From contig NZ_CP108484.1 in assembly GCF_036226505.1 (NCBI RefSeq), forward strand, positions 1,054,001-1,118,000: 64,000 nt of DNA, read 5' to 3'. The notes under the pieces were generated by a model that worked only from the letters and a program-made list of their open reading frames with translations, was not told where the DNA came from and ran no database searches. Shown one piece after another: positions 36,122 through 45,310 of the stretch (positions are counted from its first letter, which is position 1; every line of letters begins with the position of its first letter). A program made the position numbers and the translations under genes. The DNA is from Kitasatospora sp. NBC_01246. Lineage in GTDB: Bacteria > Actinomycetota > Actinomycetes > Streptomycetales > Streptomycetaceae.

Positions 36122-37450
36122 ATGCGTCCCACCACCCGCGCACGCCGCCGGGCCGTCCCCGTCACCACCGCACTGACCCTCTCGGCCCTCCTGCTCACCG
36201 GCTGCGCCGGCGGCTCCGACGCCGATCCCGCCACCGGCGCAGCCGCCGACGGCGGCGGCAAAGTCACGCTCTCCGTCGGCGACTTCGGCACCTTCGGCTA
36301 CCGCGAAGCCGGCCTGTACGACGAGTACATGGCCGCCCACCCCTCGATCACCATCCGGTACGAGACCGTCCAGGACGGTCAGAAGTACTGGGACGCCCTG
36401 GCCACCCACCTGGCCTCCGGCAGCGGCCTCAACGACATCCAGGCCGTCGAGGTCGGCTACATCGCGCAGGCCACCGGCACGCTCGGCGACAAGTTCACCG
36501 ACCTCTCCAAGGCGGAGGGCGTCCGGGCCGACGCGTGGCTGCCGTGGAAGGCCAAGCAGGCCACCACCGCCAAGGGCGCCCTGATCGGCCTGGGCACCGA
36601 CATCGGCCCGATGGCCGTCTGCTACCGCAAGGACCTCTTCGAGCAGGCCGGACTGCCGACCGACCGCGAGGCCGTCGGCAAGCTGTGGAGCGGGGACTGG
36701 GCGAAGTTCGTCGAGGCCGGTAAGCAGTACCAGGGCAAGGCCCCGGCGGGCACCTTCTTCACCGACTCGGCGAGCGGCCTCTTCAACGCGGCCCTCTCCG
36801 CGGAGTCCCAGCAGTACTCGGACGCCTCCGGCAAGCTCGTCTACCGGGACAGCCCCGGGGTGAAGAAGGCCTGGACGACCGCCGTGGACGCGTCCCGCGC
36901 CGGTATCAGCGCCGGTCTGCGGCAGTTCCAGGACGACTGGAACACCGCCTTCAGCAACGCCCGGTTCGCCACCGTGGTCTGCCCGTCCTGGATGACCGGC
37001 ATCATCAGCAAGTACTCCGGCGACCCGGGCAAGGGCAAGTGGGACATCGCGCAGGCGCCGGTGGCCTCCAACTGGGGCGGCGCCTTCCTCACGGTGCCCA
37101 AGGCCGGCAAGCACCAGAAGGAAGCCGCCGCGCTGGCCGCCTGGCTGACCGCGCCCGAGCAGCAGGCCAAGGTCTTCGCCAAGGTCGGCAATCTGCCGTC
37201 GACCACCGCGGCACTGGCTCAACCCGCCGTCCAGAACGCCACCTTGGACTACTTCGGCACCACCCCGACCGGGAAGATCTTCGCCGCCACCGCACAGAAC
37301 ATCGCGCCGGCACCGATCGGTGAGCAGGACGGCACGGTCAAGACCGTCATCACGGACAACGGGATCCTCGACATCGAGCAGCACGGCACCGACCCGGCCA
37401 AGGCCTGGACCAACGTCACCAAGCTGATCGACGACAAGGTCAACGGCTGA
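36122..37450 (+). CDS. cebE: Cellobiose/cellotriose-binding lipoprotein CebE
   Basis: 442 residues; AGGAG about nine bases before ATG 36122. A lipoprotein signal ends with the lipobox LLTG-C (Cys28). The mature part is a family 1 ABC solute-binding protein with the usual opening VTLSVGDFGTFGY and Trp-rich middle (WLPWKAK, CPSWMTG) fitting a sugar site. It captures cello-oligosaccharides outside the membrane and passes them to CebFG. It is the first gene of the cebEFG-bglC operon, under the CebR operator. Confidence 0.93.
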   Translation: MRPTTRARRRAVPVTTALTLSALLLTGCAGGSDADPATGAAADGGGKVTLSVGDFGTFGYREAGLYDEYMAAHPSITIRYETVQDGQKYWDALATHLASGSGLNDIQAVEVGYIAQATGTLGDKFTDLSKAEGVRADAWLPWKAKQATTAKGALIGLGTDIGPMAVCYRKDLFEQAGLPTDREAVGKLWSGDWAKFVEAGKQYQGKAPAGTFFTDSASGLFNAALSAESQQYSDASGKLVYRDSPGVKKAWTTAVDASRAGISAGLRQFQDDWNTAFSNARFATVVCPSWMTGIISKYSGDPGKGKWDIAQAPVASNWGGAFLTVPKAGKHQKEAAALAAWLTAPEQQAKVFAKVGNLPSTTAALAQPAVQNATLDYFGTTPTGKIFAATAQNIAPAPIGEQDGTVKTVITDNGILDIEQHGTDPAKAWTNVTKLIDDKVNG

Positions 37451-37538
37451 GCGCCACCCCTCCGGCCGTTCCGGTGCCGGGCCCGTCCGCGGCCCGGACC
37501 GGCCCGGCCCGGCCCGCCACCCCTGGAAGGACTCCCCC

Positions 37539-38543
37539 GTGGCCACCACCCACCGGCCCGCGACGGACAGCGGCCCGCCCCGGCCCGCGCCCGCAGGGCG
37601 CCGCTCCGGCCCCGCCGCGCCGCCCCCCAGCTGGCGCTCGCGCCTGCACCGACTCGACCTCAAGGCCTCGCCCTACGCGTACATCGCGCCCTTCTTCCTC
37701 TGCTTCGCGGCCTTCGGCCTGTTCCCCCTGCTGTGGACCGGCTGGCTCTCGCTGCACCGGGTCGACCTGCTCGACCCGGGGGTGATGGAGTGGCGCGGGC
37801 TGGGCAACTACACCCGGCTCTGGGGCACGGAGCAGTTCCGCACCGCGCTGCTCAACACCTTCACCATCGGGGTGCTGTCCACCGTGCCGCAGCTGCTGAT
37901 GGCGCTCGGGCTGGCGCACCTGCTCAACTACCGGCTGCGCGGCCGCGGCTTCCTGCGGGTGGCGGTGTTGGCGCCCTACGCCACCTCGATCGCGGCGGCG
38001 ACCCTGGTCTTCGTCCAACTGTTCAACCCTGACTACGGGTTGGTCAACTGGCTGCTCTCGCTGGTGGGGGTCGGCCGGACGGACTGGTACGCCGACACCT
38101 GGCCCGCCCAGATCGCCGTCGCCACCATCGTCACCTGGCGCTGGACGGGCTACAACGCGCTGATCTACCTGGCCGCGATGCAGGCCGTCCCGAAGGACCT
38201 CTACGAGGCCGCGAGCCTGGACGGCGCCTCCCGCTGGCAGCAGTTCACCCGGATCACCGTGCCGTCCATCCGGCCCACCATCCTGTTCACGGTGATCGTC
38301 TCGACCATCGGGGCCACCCAGCTGTTCGGCGAGCCGCTGCTCTTCGGCGGCGGTGTCGGGGTCAGCGGCGGATCGGCCCACCAGTTCCAGACCTTGAGCC
38401 TCTACATGTACGAACTCGGATGGCCGAGCCGTCAGTTGGGCCGCGCGTCGGCCGTCGCCTGGACGATGCTGCTGATCCTGTTGCTGATCGGCGCCGTCCA
38501 ACTGCTGCTCGCCCGCCGGGGCCGTGCCGGACAGGGGCGCTGA
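37539..38543 (+). CDS. cebF: Cello-oligosaccharide ABC permease CebF
   Basis: 334 residues; GTG 37539 after TGGAAGGA. A Pro/Arg-rich cytoplasmic leader (about 40 residues) precedes six membrane helices of the MalF type. The EAA loop is intact (YEAASLDGASRWQQFTRITVP) and would contact the ATPase. No ATPase gene is in the operon; in Streptomyces the shared MsiK protein serves CebEFG. Confidence 0.92.
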   Translation: MATTHRPATDSGPPRPAPAGRRSGPAAPPPSWRSRLHRLDLKASPYAYIAPFFLCFAAFGLFPLLWTGWLSLHRVDLLDPGVMEWRGLGNYTRLWGTEQFRTALLNTFTIGVLSTVPQLLMALGLAHLLNYRLRGRGFLRVAVLAPYATSIAAATLVFVQLFNPDYGLVNWLLSLVGVGRTDWYADTWPAQIAVATIVTWRWTGYNALIYLAAMQAVPKDLYEAASLDGASRWQQFTRITVPSIRPTILFTVIVSTIGATQLFGEPLLFGGGVGVSGGSAHQFQTLSLYMYELGWPSRQLGRASAVAWTMLLILLLIGAVQLLLARRGRAGQGR

Positions 38544-38544
38544 G

Positions 38545-39486
38545 ATGACCACCACCCTCGAACCCACCCCGACGGCGCGGCCGTCCACCGCCGGCCGTGC
38601 CCCCCGCCGTCTCGCGGGCGCGCTGCGCGCCGTCCGGCGCCGGCTGCGGCCCGGTGCCGGGGAGCAGGACAAGGCCGGGCCGCTGACCTACGCCGTCCTG
38701 GTGGCCGCCGCCGTGCTCTCGCTGTTCCCCCTGTACTGGACCTTCGTCGCCGCCTCCTCCACTGGGGAGCGGGTGGCCCAGGCACCGCCGCCGCTGCTGC
38801 CCGGCGGATCGCTGTGGACCAACATCACCACCGCCTGGGAGCAGGCCGACCTCGGCCGGGCGCTGCTCAACTCCACGGTCGTGGCGGGCTGCGTCGCACT
38901 GAGCACGGTCGCGTTCTCCACCCTGGCCGGGTTCGCCTTCGCCAAGCTGGCGTTCCGCGGCCGGGGCGCCCTGCTGACCGTCGTCGTCGCCACCATGACC
39001 ATCCCCCCGCAGCTCAGCGTGATCCCGCTCTACCGGATCATCACCGACCTGGGCTGGGGCAACCAGCTGAAGGCCGTCGTACTCCCCTCCCTGGTGGCCG
39101 CCTTCGGGGTGTTCTTCATGCGGCAGTACCTCGCCGAGGCGCTGCCGGTGGAGCTGATCGAGGCGGCCCGGGTGGACGGCGCGCACAGTCTGCGGATCGT
39201 CTGGCACGTCGTTCTGCCGGTGGCCCGGCCGGCGATGGCCGTGCTGGGAATGCTGGTCTTCGTGCAGTCCTGGAACGACTTCTTCTGGCCCTTCGTCGTC
39301 CTGACCCAGCAGAACCCGACCGTCCAGGTCGCGTTGTCCGCCATCGGCGGCGGCAGCGCCTACGAAGTCAACCAGGCGGTCATCATGACCGGCGCCCTGG
39401 TCGGCACGCTGCCGCTGCTGCTGCTCTTCGCCGTCCTGGGCCGGCACATCGTCGGGGGCATCACCGCCGGCGCCGTCAAGAGCTGA
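38545..39486 (+). CDS. cebG: Cello-oligosaccharide ABC permease CebG
   Basis: 313 residues; the ATG follows the cebF stop by one base. Six membrane helices of the MalG type are present with the EAA loop (IEAARVDGAHSLRIVWHVVLPVA). With CebF it forms the membrane channel. The C-terminal codons and stop are duplicated just downstream. Confidence 0.92.
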   Translation: MTTTLEPTPTARPSTAGRAPRRLAGALRAVRRRLRPGAGEQDKAGPLTYAVLVAAAVLSLFPLYWTFVAASSTGERVAQAPPPLLPGGSLWTNITTAWEQADLGRALLNSTVVAGCVALSTVAFSTLAGFAFAKLAFRGRGALLTVVVATMTIPPQLSVIPLYRIITDLGWGNQLKAVVLPSLVAAFGVFFMRQYLAEALPVELIEAARVDGAHSLRIVWHVVLPVARPAMAVLGMLVFVQSWNDFFWPFVVLTQQNPTVQVALSAIGGGSAYEVNQAVIMTGALVGTLPLLLLFAVLGRHIVGGITAGAVKS

Positions 39487-39535
39487 ACCCGCCCCACGCC
39501 GCCGTCAAGAGCTGAACCGCCGTCGAGCGCTGACC
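39471..39535 (+). repeat. Tandem-like duplication of the cebG 3' end
   Basis: CGCCGTCAAGAGCTGAACC occurs at 39471-39489 (cebG end) and at 39500-39518; a degraded third copy spans about 39518-39535. All three contain a TGA. Confidence 0.8.
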
Positions 39536-39572
39536 CCCGCCCCGCCCACCACCTCCCGGGAGCATCCCCGCC

Positions 39573-41102
39573 ATGACCTCCACCGTGCCGCCCGCCCGCA
39601 CCGATGCCGTCCCCGCGGCCCGCACCTCCGCCCGCACCTCCGCCCGCACCTCCGCCTCCACCCCCGCCTCCACCCCCGCCGCCCGCACTGCGGCCGAACC
39701 CCCCGCCCGGGCCTTCCCGCCCGGCTTCCGCTGGGGCGCCGCCACCGCCGCCTACCAGATCGAGGGCGCCGCCGCCGAGGGCGGCCGGACGCCGTCGATC
39801 TGGGACACCTTCAGCCACACCCCCGGCCGGACCGCCGGCGGGCAGACCGGCGACGTGGCGGTCGACCACTACCACCGGTTCCGCGAGGACGTCCGGCTGA
39901 TGGCCCGGCTCGGCCTCACCTCCTACCGGTTCTCGCTCTCCTGGCCACGGATCCAGCCCACCGGCCGCGGCCCCGCCCTGGAGAGCGGCCTGGACTTCTA
40001 CCGGGCCCTGGCCGACGAGCTCGCGGAGCACGGCATCCGGCCGGTCGCCACCCTCTACCACTGGGACCTCCCGCAGCACCTGGAGGACGCCGGCGGCTGG
40101 CCGGTGCGCGAGAGCGCCGAGCGCTTCGCCGAGTACGCGGCCCTCGCGGCGCAGGCCCTGGGCGACCGGATCGACACCTGGGTGACCCTCAACGAACCCT
40201 GGTGCAGCGCCTTCCTCGGCTACGGCTCCGGCGTCCACGCACCCGGCCGCACCAGCCCGGCCGACGCGCTCCGCGCCGCCCACCACCTCAACCTCGGGCA
40301 CGGCCTCGCCGTCGGCGCCCTGCGCGCCGCCCTGCCCTCGACCGCCGAGATCGCCGTCTCGCTCAACCTGCACGCCGTCCGCCCGCTCACCGGCCACTCC
40401 GACGACCTCGCCGCGGCCCGGCGCATCGACGCGGTGGGCAACCGGATCTTCACCGGTCCGATGTTCGCCGGCGCTTACCCGGACGACCTGCTGGCCGACA
40501 CCACCCACCTGGTCGACTGGGCGGACCTGGTGCGCGACGGCGACCTCGCCGAGATCTCCCGGCCCATCGACCTGCTCGGGCTGAACTACTACACGCCGAC
40601 GGTGGTCTCCGCCGCCCGCGACGGCGAGGCCGCGACGGCCCGCCACGACGGCCACGGCGCGAGCCCGCACTCCCCCTGGCCGGGCGCCGACGACGTCACC
40701 TTCCACCGCGCGCCCGGCGAACTCACCGCCATGGGGTGGCCGATCGACCCGACCGGCCTGACCGAGCTGCTGACCGCGCTGCACCGGGAGCACGGGCTGC
40801 CGCTCCTCGTGACCGAGAACGGCGCGGCCTTCGAGGACGTGGTCGGCCCCGACGGCAGCGTCGACGACCCCCGGCGGATCGCCTACATCCGCGCCCACCT
40901 CGCCGCCGTCCACCACGCCCTCGAAGCCGGCGCCGACGTGCGCGGCTACTACCTCTGGTCGCTGCTCGACAACTTCGAGTGGGCCTACGGCTACGCCAAG
41001 CGCTTCGGCGCCGTCCACGTGGACTACGACACGCTCGCCCGCACCCCGAAGGCCAGCGCCCACTGGTACGCGGAGGTGATCCGCCGGGGCGGGATCGACT
41101 GA
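39573..41102 (+). CDS. bglC: GH1 beta-glucosidase BglC
   Basis: 509 residues; GGGAG precedes ATG 39573. After a 45-residue low-complexity leader (ARTS three times, then ASTP) comes a complete GH1 barrel: [15 protein letters not shown], the acid/base in TLNEPW, the nucleophile in VTENG and the final [13 protein letters not shown] aglycone loop. It has no signal peptide and acts in the cytoplasm, hydrolysing imported cellobiose to glucose. By consuming cellobiose it also ends CebR induction. The leader makes it about 30-40 residues longer than usual. Confidence 0.93.
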   Translation: MTSTVPPARTDAVPAARTSARTSARTSASTPASTPAARTAAEPPARAFPPGFRWGAATAAYQIEGAAAEGGRTPSIWDTFSHTPGRTAGGQTGDVAVDHYHRFREDVRLMARLGLTSYRFSLSWPRIQPTGRGPALESGLDFYRALADELAEHGIRPVATLYHWDLPQHLEDAGGWPVRESAERFAEYAALAAQALGDRIDTWVTLNEPWCSAFLGYGSGVHAPGRTSPADALRAAHHLNLGHGLAVGALRAALPSTAEIAVSLNLHAVRPLTGHSDDLAAARRIDAVGNRIFTGPMFAGAYPDDLLADTTHLVDWADLVRDGDLAEISRPIDLLGLNYYTPTVVSAARDGEAATARHDGHGASPHSPWPGADDVTFHRAPGELTAMGWPIDPTGLTELLTALHREHGLPLLVTENGAAFEDVVGPDGSVDDPRRIAYIRAHLAAVHHALEAGADVRGYYLWSLLDNFEWAYGYAKRFGAVHVDYDTLARTPKASAHWYAEVIRRGGID

Positions 41103-41104
41103 GC

Positions 41105-41128
41105 GAGGGGCCGGGTGCCCCGGGCCTC
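41105..41128. terminator. Hairpin between bglC and the convergent synthase gene
   Basis: GAGG and CCTC with CCGGG-TGC-CCCGG inside form a short stem with an asymmetric internal loop in the 24-bp gap. Confidence 0.4.
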
Positions 41129-42524
41129 AGCCGGCCAGCTCGTCGCGCCGCACCAGCGCGACGGCCCGGCCGTCGACCAGGACGAGCGCGGCGTCCTGGC
41201 CGGGCCCGAGCGACTCCCGGGCCTCGGCGAGCGACTGGCCGACGCCGACGGTCGGCAGGGCGGGGCCCAGCAGGGCGGTGACCGGGCCGTCCGACGCGGC
41301 GCGGCCCTCGGTGACCGCTCGCTCGACGGCCGCCGAGGAGAGGGAGCCGAGCACCTCGGTGGCGCTGACCCCGTACGGGCGCTCCGGCCGGGCCAGCACC
41401 ACCGGCGCGACGCCGCCGGGCACCTCGCGCAGCACGGCCAGGGCGTCGGCCACCGAGGCGTCCGAGGCGACCGCGACCGGCCCGCCGGGCCGAGCGTCCA
41501 GCAGGGACCGGACGGTCGGCCCGGTGTCGTCGGCGCCCCGCGGCTCCTCCAGGAACCCCCACCGGCGCAGCCAGTCGTCGCTGTACAGCTTGGAGAGGTA
41601 GGACCGGCCGGAGTCGGGCAGCAGCACCACGACGAGGTCGTCGGGGCCGAGTCCGCGCGCGACCCGGAGCGCGGCGGCCACCGCCGTGCCCGAGGAGGGG
41701 CCGGCCAGCAGTCCCTCCTCACGGGCCAGCCGCCGTGCGGTCAGCAGGGACTCACGGTCCGGGATCCGCTCGACGTGGTCGACGACCTCGCGGTGGTAGG
41801 ACTCCGGCCAGCGGTCCTCCGCCGTGCCGGGGTGCAGGAAGTGGCCGATGCTGTCGACGAAGTAGGGGCTGCCGTCGCCACCGCCGTAGCGGGAGGACTC
41901 CGGGTCCGCGCCGACCACCGTGACGCCGCCGCCGGAGGCCTTCTTGAGGAAGGCGCCGGTGCCGCTGATCGTGCCGCCGGTGCCGACCCCCGCGACGAAG
42001 TGGGTCACCCGGCCCCCGGTCTGCTCCCAGAGCTCCGGACCGGTGGTCCGCACGTGCGCGTCGGGGTTGGCGGGGTTGTCGTACTGGTTGGCCAGCCAGG
42101 CGCCGGGGATCTCCTCGGCGAGCCGGCGCACCACGTTGAACAGGTGGTCCGGGTGCTCGGCCGGCAGCGTGGTCGGGGCGAGCACCACCTCGGCGCCGTA
42201 CGCCCGCAGGATGTCCGACTTCTCGACGGCGGACCGGTCGGCCACGCAGGCGATCACCCGGTAGCCGCGCCGGCGGCCGACGATGGTGAGGCCGATCCCG
42301 GTGTTGCCGGAGGTCGCCTCGATGATCGTCCCACCGGGCCGGAGCAGGCCGTCCCGCTCGGCCGCCAGGACCATCGACAGCGCGGCGCGGTCCTTCACGC
42401 TCCCGCCGATGCTGAGGAACTCGGCCTTGGCGTAGACGGGGGTCGCGAGGCCGGCGCCGAGCCGGGCCAGCCGGAACAGCGGCGTCCCGCCGATCGCGTC
42501 GACCACCGATTCGTGAACCGTCAT
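41127..42524 (-). CDS. Cystathionine beta-synthase
   Basis: 465 residues; AAGGAG precedes ATG 42524. The fold II PLP domain has the Schiff-base Lys in GGSVKDRAA, the Asn loop ATSGNTGIG, and the phosphate-binding GVGTGGTISGTG. Two CBS motifs follow (about 345-460). This layout is that of bacterial cystathionine beta-synthase, which joins serine and homocysteine in reverse trans-sulfuration. It has no regulatory heme domain, as expected for bacteria. A standalone cysteine synthase would lack the C-terminal CBS pair. Confidence 0.9.
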   Translation of the reverse strand: MTVHESVVDAIGGTPLFRLARLGAGLATPVYAKAEFLSIGGSVKDRAALSMVLAAERDGLLRPGGTIIEATSGNTGIGLTIVGRRRGYRVIACVADRSAVEKSDILRAYGAEVVLAPTTLPAEHPDHLFNVVRRLAEEIPGAWLANQYDNPANPDAHVRTTGPELWEQTGGRVTHFVAGVGTGGTISGTGAFLKKASGGGVTVVGADPESSRYGGGDGSPYFVDSIGHFLHPGTAEDRWPESYHREVVDHVERIPDRESLLTARRLAREEGLLAGPSSGTAVAAALRVARGLGPDDLVVVLLPDSGRSYLSKLYSDDWLRRWGFLEEPRGADDTGPTVRSLLDARPGGPVAVASDASVADALAVLREVPGGVAPVVLARPERPYGVSATEVLGSLSSAAVERAVTEGRAASDGPVTALLGPALPTVGVGQSLAEARESLGPGQDAALVLVDGRAVALVRRDELAG

Positions 42525-42678
42525 GCGACTCCTTGCCCCGGTACCCCGCCGCGCGCGGCCACTGCCGCGTACGCCACGGCCCCGGGCGAACGCCTGCGAC
42601 CGCTGGGACGAAAGGCTTTCACCGCACGATCGCCCGACGCAAGAGGACCCGGCGCGAGAGGACCCGGCCGGGTCGGCA

Positions 42679-42712
42679 GGCCGGGCCCAGAGCCGGACGG
42701 ACGGGCCCGGCC
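42679..42712 (-). terminator. Hairpin after the 78-residue hypothetical gene
   Basis: GGCCGGGCCC (42679-42688) and GGGCCCGGCC (42703-42712) pair perfectly, beginning eight bases past the stop. Confidence 0.6.
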
Positions 42713-42719
42713 GGGCGGG

Positions 42720-42956
42720 TCACGCCTCCTGGGTGTCGAGCCAGTTCAGCAGGACGGCGCGGTCGGCGAGGGTGCCGGTGGGGTTCGCCGGGTCCAGCAG
42801 CCAGTGCCGGATCCGCCCGACGGTCTCCGGATCGAGGTCCAGGTACAGGCGCCAGTGTGCCCGGGTGTGGCAGTTCGGGTCGCGCGGCTCGTCACAGTCG
42901 TGGCAGTGGGTGAAGAAGGCGTCCACCATGCGGTGCACGATCAGCTCGTCGGACAT
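42720..42956 (-). CDS. Small Cys/His-rich hypothetical protein
   Basis: 78 residues, ATG 42956 after GAGGG. The segment FTHCHDCDEPRDPNCHTRAH holds three Cys and three His close together, suggesting a metal site, and the C-terminal half is helical (ILLNWLDTQ-like end). No family is recognised. It lies between the synthase and the xylose-type transporter, and has its own terminator. Confidence 0.5.
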   Translation of the reverse strand: MSDELIVHRMVDAFFTHCHDCDEPRDPNCHTRAHWRLYLDLDPETVGRIRHWLLDPANPTGTLADRAVLLNWLDTQEA

Positions 42957-43107
42957 GAAGGCCGCGTTTCCCTCTCTCGGTGCGTGCTGCCGGCCTCCAC
43001 GGGCCGGCGCTCCACTTCCAGGGTGCGGGGCGGCCGACCCGGACGGGAGGGACGAACGTCCCGCGCCCCGGCCCGTCCGGCGCCCGCCCGGGCCCGGGAA
43101 CGCCGGA

Positions 43108-43139
43108 GGCCCGGTACCCGTGGGGGTGGGTACCGGGCC
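43108..43139 (-). terminator. Terminator of the xylFGH-type operon
   Basis: GGCCCGGTACCC (43108-43119) and GGGTACCGGGCC (43128-43139) pair perfectly with an 8-base loop, 17 bp after the permease stop. Confidence 0.75.
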
Positions 43140-43155
43140 GTTCGAGGGGCGGTGG

Positions 43156-44418
43156 TCAGCCGCGGCCCGAGGACTTCTGCGTGCGACGGGAGACCGAGTC
43201 CAGGACGACGGCGGCCAGCAGCACGGCACCGGTGATCATGTACTGGATCGCCTGGGCGGCGTGCACCATGTCCAGGCCCGTGGTGATGGACTGGATGACC
43301 AGGATGCCGAGCAGCGCCGACCAGGTCTTGCCGCGCCCGCCGAAGAGGCTGGTGCCACCGATGACGGCGGCCGCGATGGCGCTCATCAGCACGTTGCCGC
43401 TGCCCAGCGTCTTGTCCGCCGAGCCCTGCTGGGAGGCGATGAACAGGCCGCCGAGACCGGCCAGGCCGGCCGAGATCATGAAGACCGAGATGCGGACCCA
43501 GGCGACGTTGATGCCCGCGCGGCGGGCGGCCTCGATGCCACCGCCGACGGCGAAGATCTGCCGGCCGTAGGAGGTGCGGCGCAGCACGAAGTCGGTCAGC
43601 ACGACGACGCCGAGCAGGATGACCAGCGGCAGCGGCAGGCCGCTGTCCTGGTTGAGGGTGTAGGCGCCGGCCAGGGCGAGCACCGCGAGGGCGCCGGTGC
43701 GCAGCGCTATCTCGCCGGTGGTGCGGGCGGGCAGTCCGGCGGTGGTGCGGCGGCGGGCGTCCAGGAGCTGGCCGCCGAGGAACAGCACGATCGCGAGGAC
43801 GGCCGCCAGCCAGGCGAAGGCGATGTCGCCGTCGCCCAGGAAGTAGGTGTCCAGGTTGGCGACGACGCCGTCGTTGATGTTGTTGACGGTGCCGAGCTTG
43901 CCGAGGACGTAGTCCTGCAGACCGCTCCAGGCGAGCATGCCGGCCAGGGTGACGACGAAGGCGGGGACGCCGATCCTGGCGAAGAAGAAGCCGTGCAGGG
44001 CGCCCATGGCCACCGCCGCGACCAGGGCGAGCAGGATCGCCAGGCCCTCGTTGAGGCCCTGACGGACCGCCAGGACGGAGGTGATGGCCGAGGTGACGCC
44101 CGCGATGGAGCCCAGCGAGAGGTCGATCTCGCCGAGCAGCAGGACGAAGACGACACCGACGGCGATCAGGCCGGGACCGGCGATCCACTTGGTGATGTTG
44201 GTCAGGTTGTCGGCCTGGAGGAAGTGGCCGGTGACGCTCTGGAAGATGACCGCGATCAGGACCAGGCCGATGACGACGGGCAGCGAGCCGAGGTCCCCGC
44301 TCTTGATCTTGCGGCGGAACTCCTCCACGTAGCCCGCGACGCCGCCCTGGCGGACCAGCAGACGCGGGTCGGCCACCGGTGCCGGGGCGTTGGTGGGGGT
44401 GGTCTGGCTGGTGCTCAC
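43156..44418 (-). CDS. xylH: Xylose-type sugar ABC transporter permease
   Basis: 420 residues; GTG 44418 overlaps the ATPase stop by four bases, with GGAGGAA just upstream. About ten membrane helices of the BPD_transp_2 (ribose/xylose) family are present. Signatures include LLLGEIDLSLGSIAGV, IGVPAFVVTLAGML and AVIGGTSLFGGRGK. The length fits XylH better than RbsC. It forms the membrane channel for the importer whose binding protein looks like XylF. Confidence 0.88.
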   Translation of the reverse strand: MSTSQTTPTNAPAPVADPRLLVRQGGVAGYVEEFRRKIKSGDLGSLPVVIGLVLIAVIFQSVTGHFLQADNLTNITKWIAGPGLIAVGVVFVLLLGEIDLSLGSIAGVTSAITSVLAVRQGLNEGLAILLALVAAVAMGALHGFFFARIGVPAFVVTLAGMLAWSGLQDYVLGKLGTVNNINDGVVANLDTYFLGDGDIAFAWLAAVLAIVLFLGGQLLDARRRTTAGLPARTTGEIALRTGALAVLALAGAYTLNQDSGLPLPLVILLGVVVLTDFVLRRTSYGRQIFAVGGGIEAARRAGINVAWVRISVFMISAGLAGLGGLFIASQQGSADKTLGSGNVLMSAIAAAVIGGTSLFGGRGKTWSALLGILVIQSITTGLDMVHAAQAIQYMITGAVLLAAVVLDSVSRRTQKSSGRG

Positions 44419-45194
44419 TTCGCTTCCTCCGCGATACGTGCCTGACGCCGGGTGACGGCGTTGTCGGTGGCGCCGGTGATGGCGGAGATGATCTCCTCGG
44501 GCGAGGTGCCGGCGACCGGGAAGACCCCGTTGTTGCGGCCCAGGCGCAGGACGGCGACGGTGTCGGCGACCGCCCGTACGTCCGCCATGTTGTGGCTGAT
44601 CAGGATCACGCCGAGGCCGCGCTGGCGCAGCCGCTCGACCAGGTCGAGGACCTGCGCGGTCTGCTCGACGCCGAGGGCCGCGGTCGGCTCGTCGAGGATC
44701 ACGATCCTCGGGTCGCCGACGAGGGCGCGGGCGATCGCCACGACCTGGCGCTGGCCGCCGGAGAGCGCGGCGATCGGGATCCGCACGCTGGGGATCCGGA
44801 TCGAGAGCGTGTCCAGCAGTTCCTTGGCGCGCCGCTCCATGGCGACCTCGTCCAGCGTGCCGAAGCGGCGCAGCTCGCGGCCCAGGAAGAGGTTGGCGAC
44901 GACGTCGAGGTTGTCGCAGAGCGCGAGGTCCTGGTACACGGTGGCGATGCCGAGTGCCTGGGCCTCCTGGGGGCGGGTGACCCGGACCGGGCGCCCGTCC
45001 CAGGTGATCTCACCCTCGTCGATCGGGTGAACTCCTGCGATCGTCTTGACCAGGGTGGACTTGCCGGCGCCGTTGTCGCCGACCAGCGCGACGACTTCGC
45101 CGGCGTGGACGTCGAGGTCGACATCGGTGAGTGCCTGGACAGCGCCGAAGCGCTTGGAGACCGCGCGCAGCGCCAGTACGGGTGCGCCTGTCAC
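44415..45194 (-). CDS. xylG: Xylose-type sugar ABC transporter ATPase, single domain
   Basis: 259 residues from GTG 45194, chosen because AGGAG lies nine bases before it; the ATG at 45203 touches that AGGAG. Walker A is GDNGAGKST, the signature is LSGGQRQ and Walker B is IVILDEPTAALG. Most XylG/RbsA proteins have two fused ATPase domains of about 500 residues; this has one and presumably works as a homodimer, as in many actinobacteria. It overlaps the permease gene. Confidence 0.88.
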   Translation of the reverse strand: MTGAPVLALRAVSKRFGAVQALTDVDLDVHAGEVVALVGDNGAGKSTLVKTIAGVHPIDEGEITWDGRPVRVTRPQEAQALGIATVYQDLALCDNLDVVANLFLGRELRRFGTLDEVAMERRAKELLDTLSIRIPSVRIPIAALSGGQRQVVAIARALVGDPRIVILDEPTAALGVEQTAQVLDLVERLRQRGLGVILISHNMADVRAVADTVAVLRLGRNNGVFPVAGTSPEEIISAITGATDNAVTRRQARIAEEAK

Positions 45195-45256
45195 GTGAAC
45201 CATCTCCTGCGGGGTAGTGCGTGGGGTGGGGTGGGGTTCCTGCGGGCAGGAGGGCC

Positions 45257-45285
45257 GGCGCTCCCCGGGCGGTACGGGGAGCGCC
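45257..45285 (-). promoter_or_regulatory. Intercistronic hairpin between xylF and xylG
   Basis: GGCGCTCCCC (45257-45266) and GGGGAGCGCC (45276-45285) pair perfectly 25 bp past the xylF stop. It may be a partial terminator or an mRNA-stabilising stem that keeps binding protein in excess over the transporter. Confidence 0.6.
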
Positions 45286-45310
45286 GTGGCCTTCGAGCCC
45301 GGCGGGCGCG

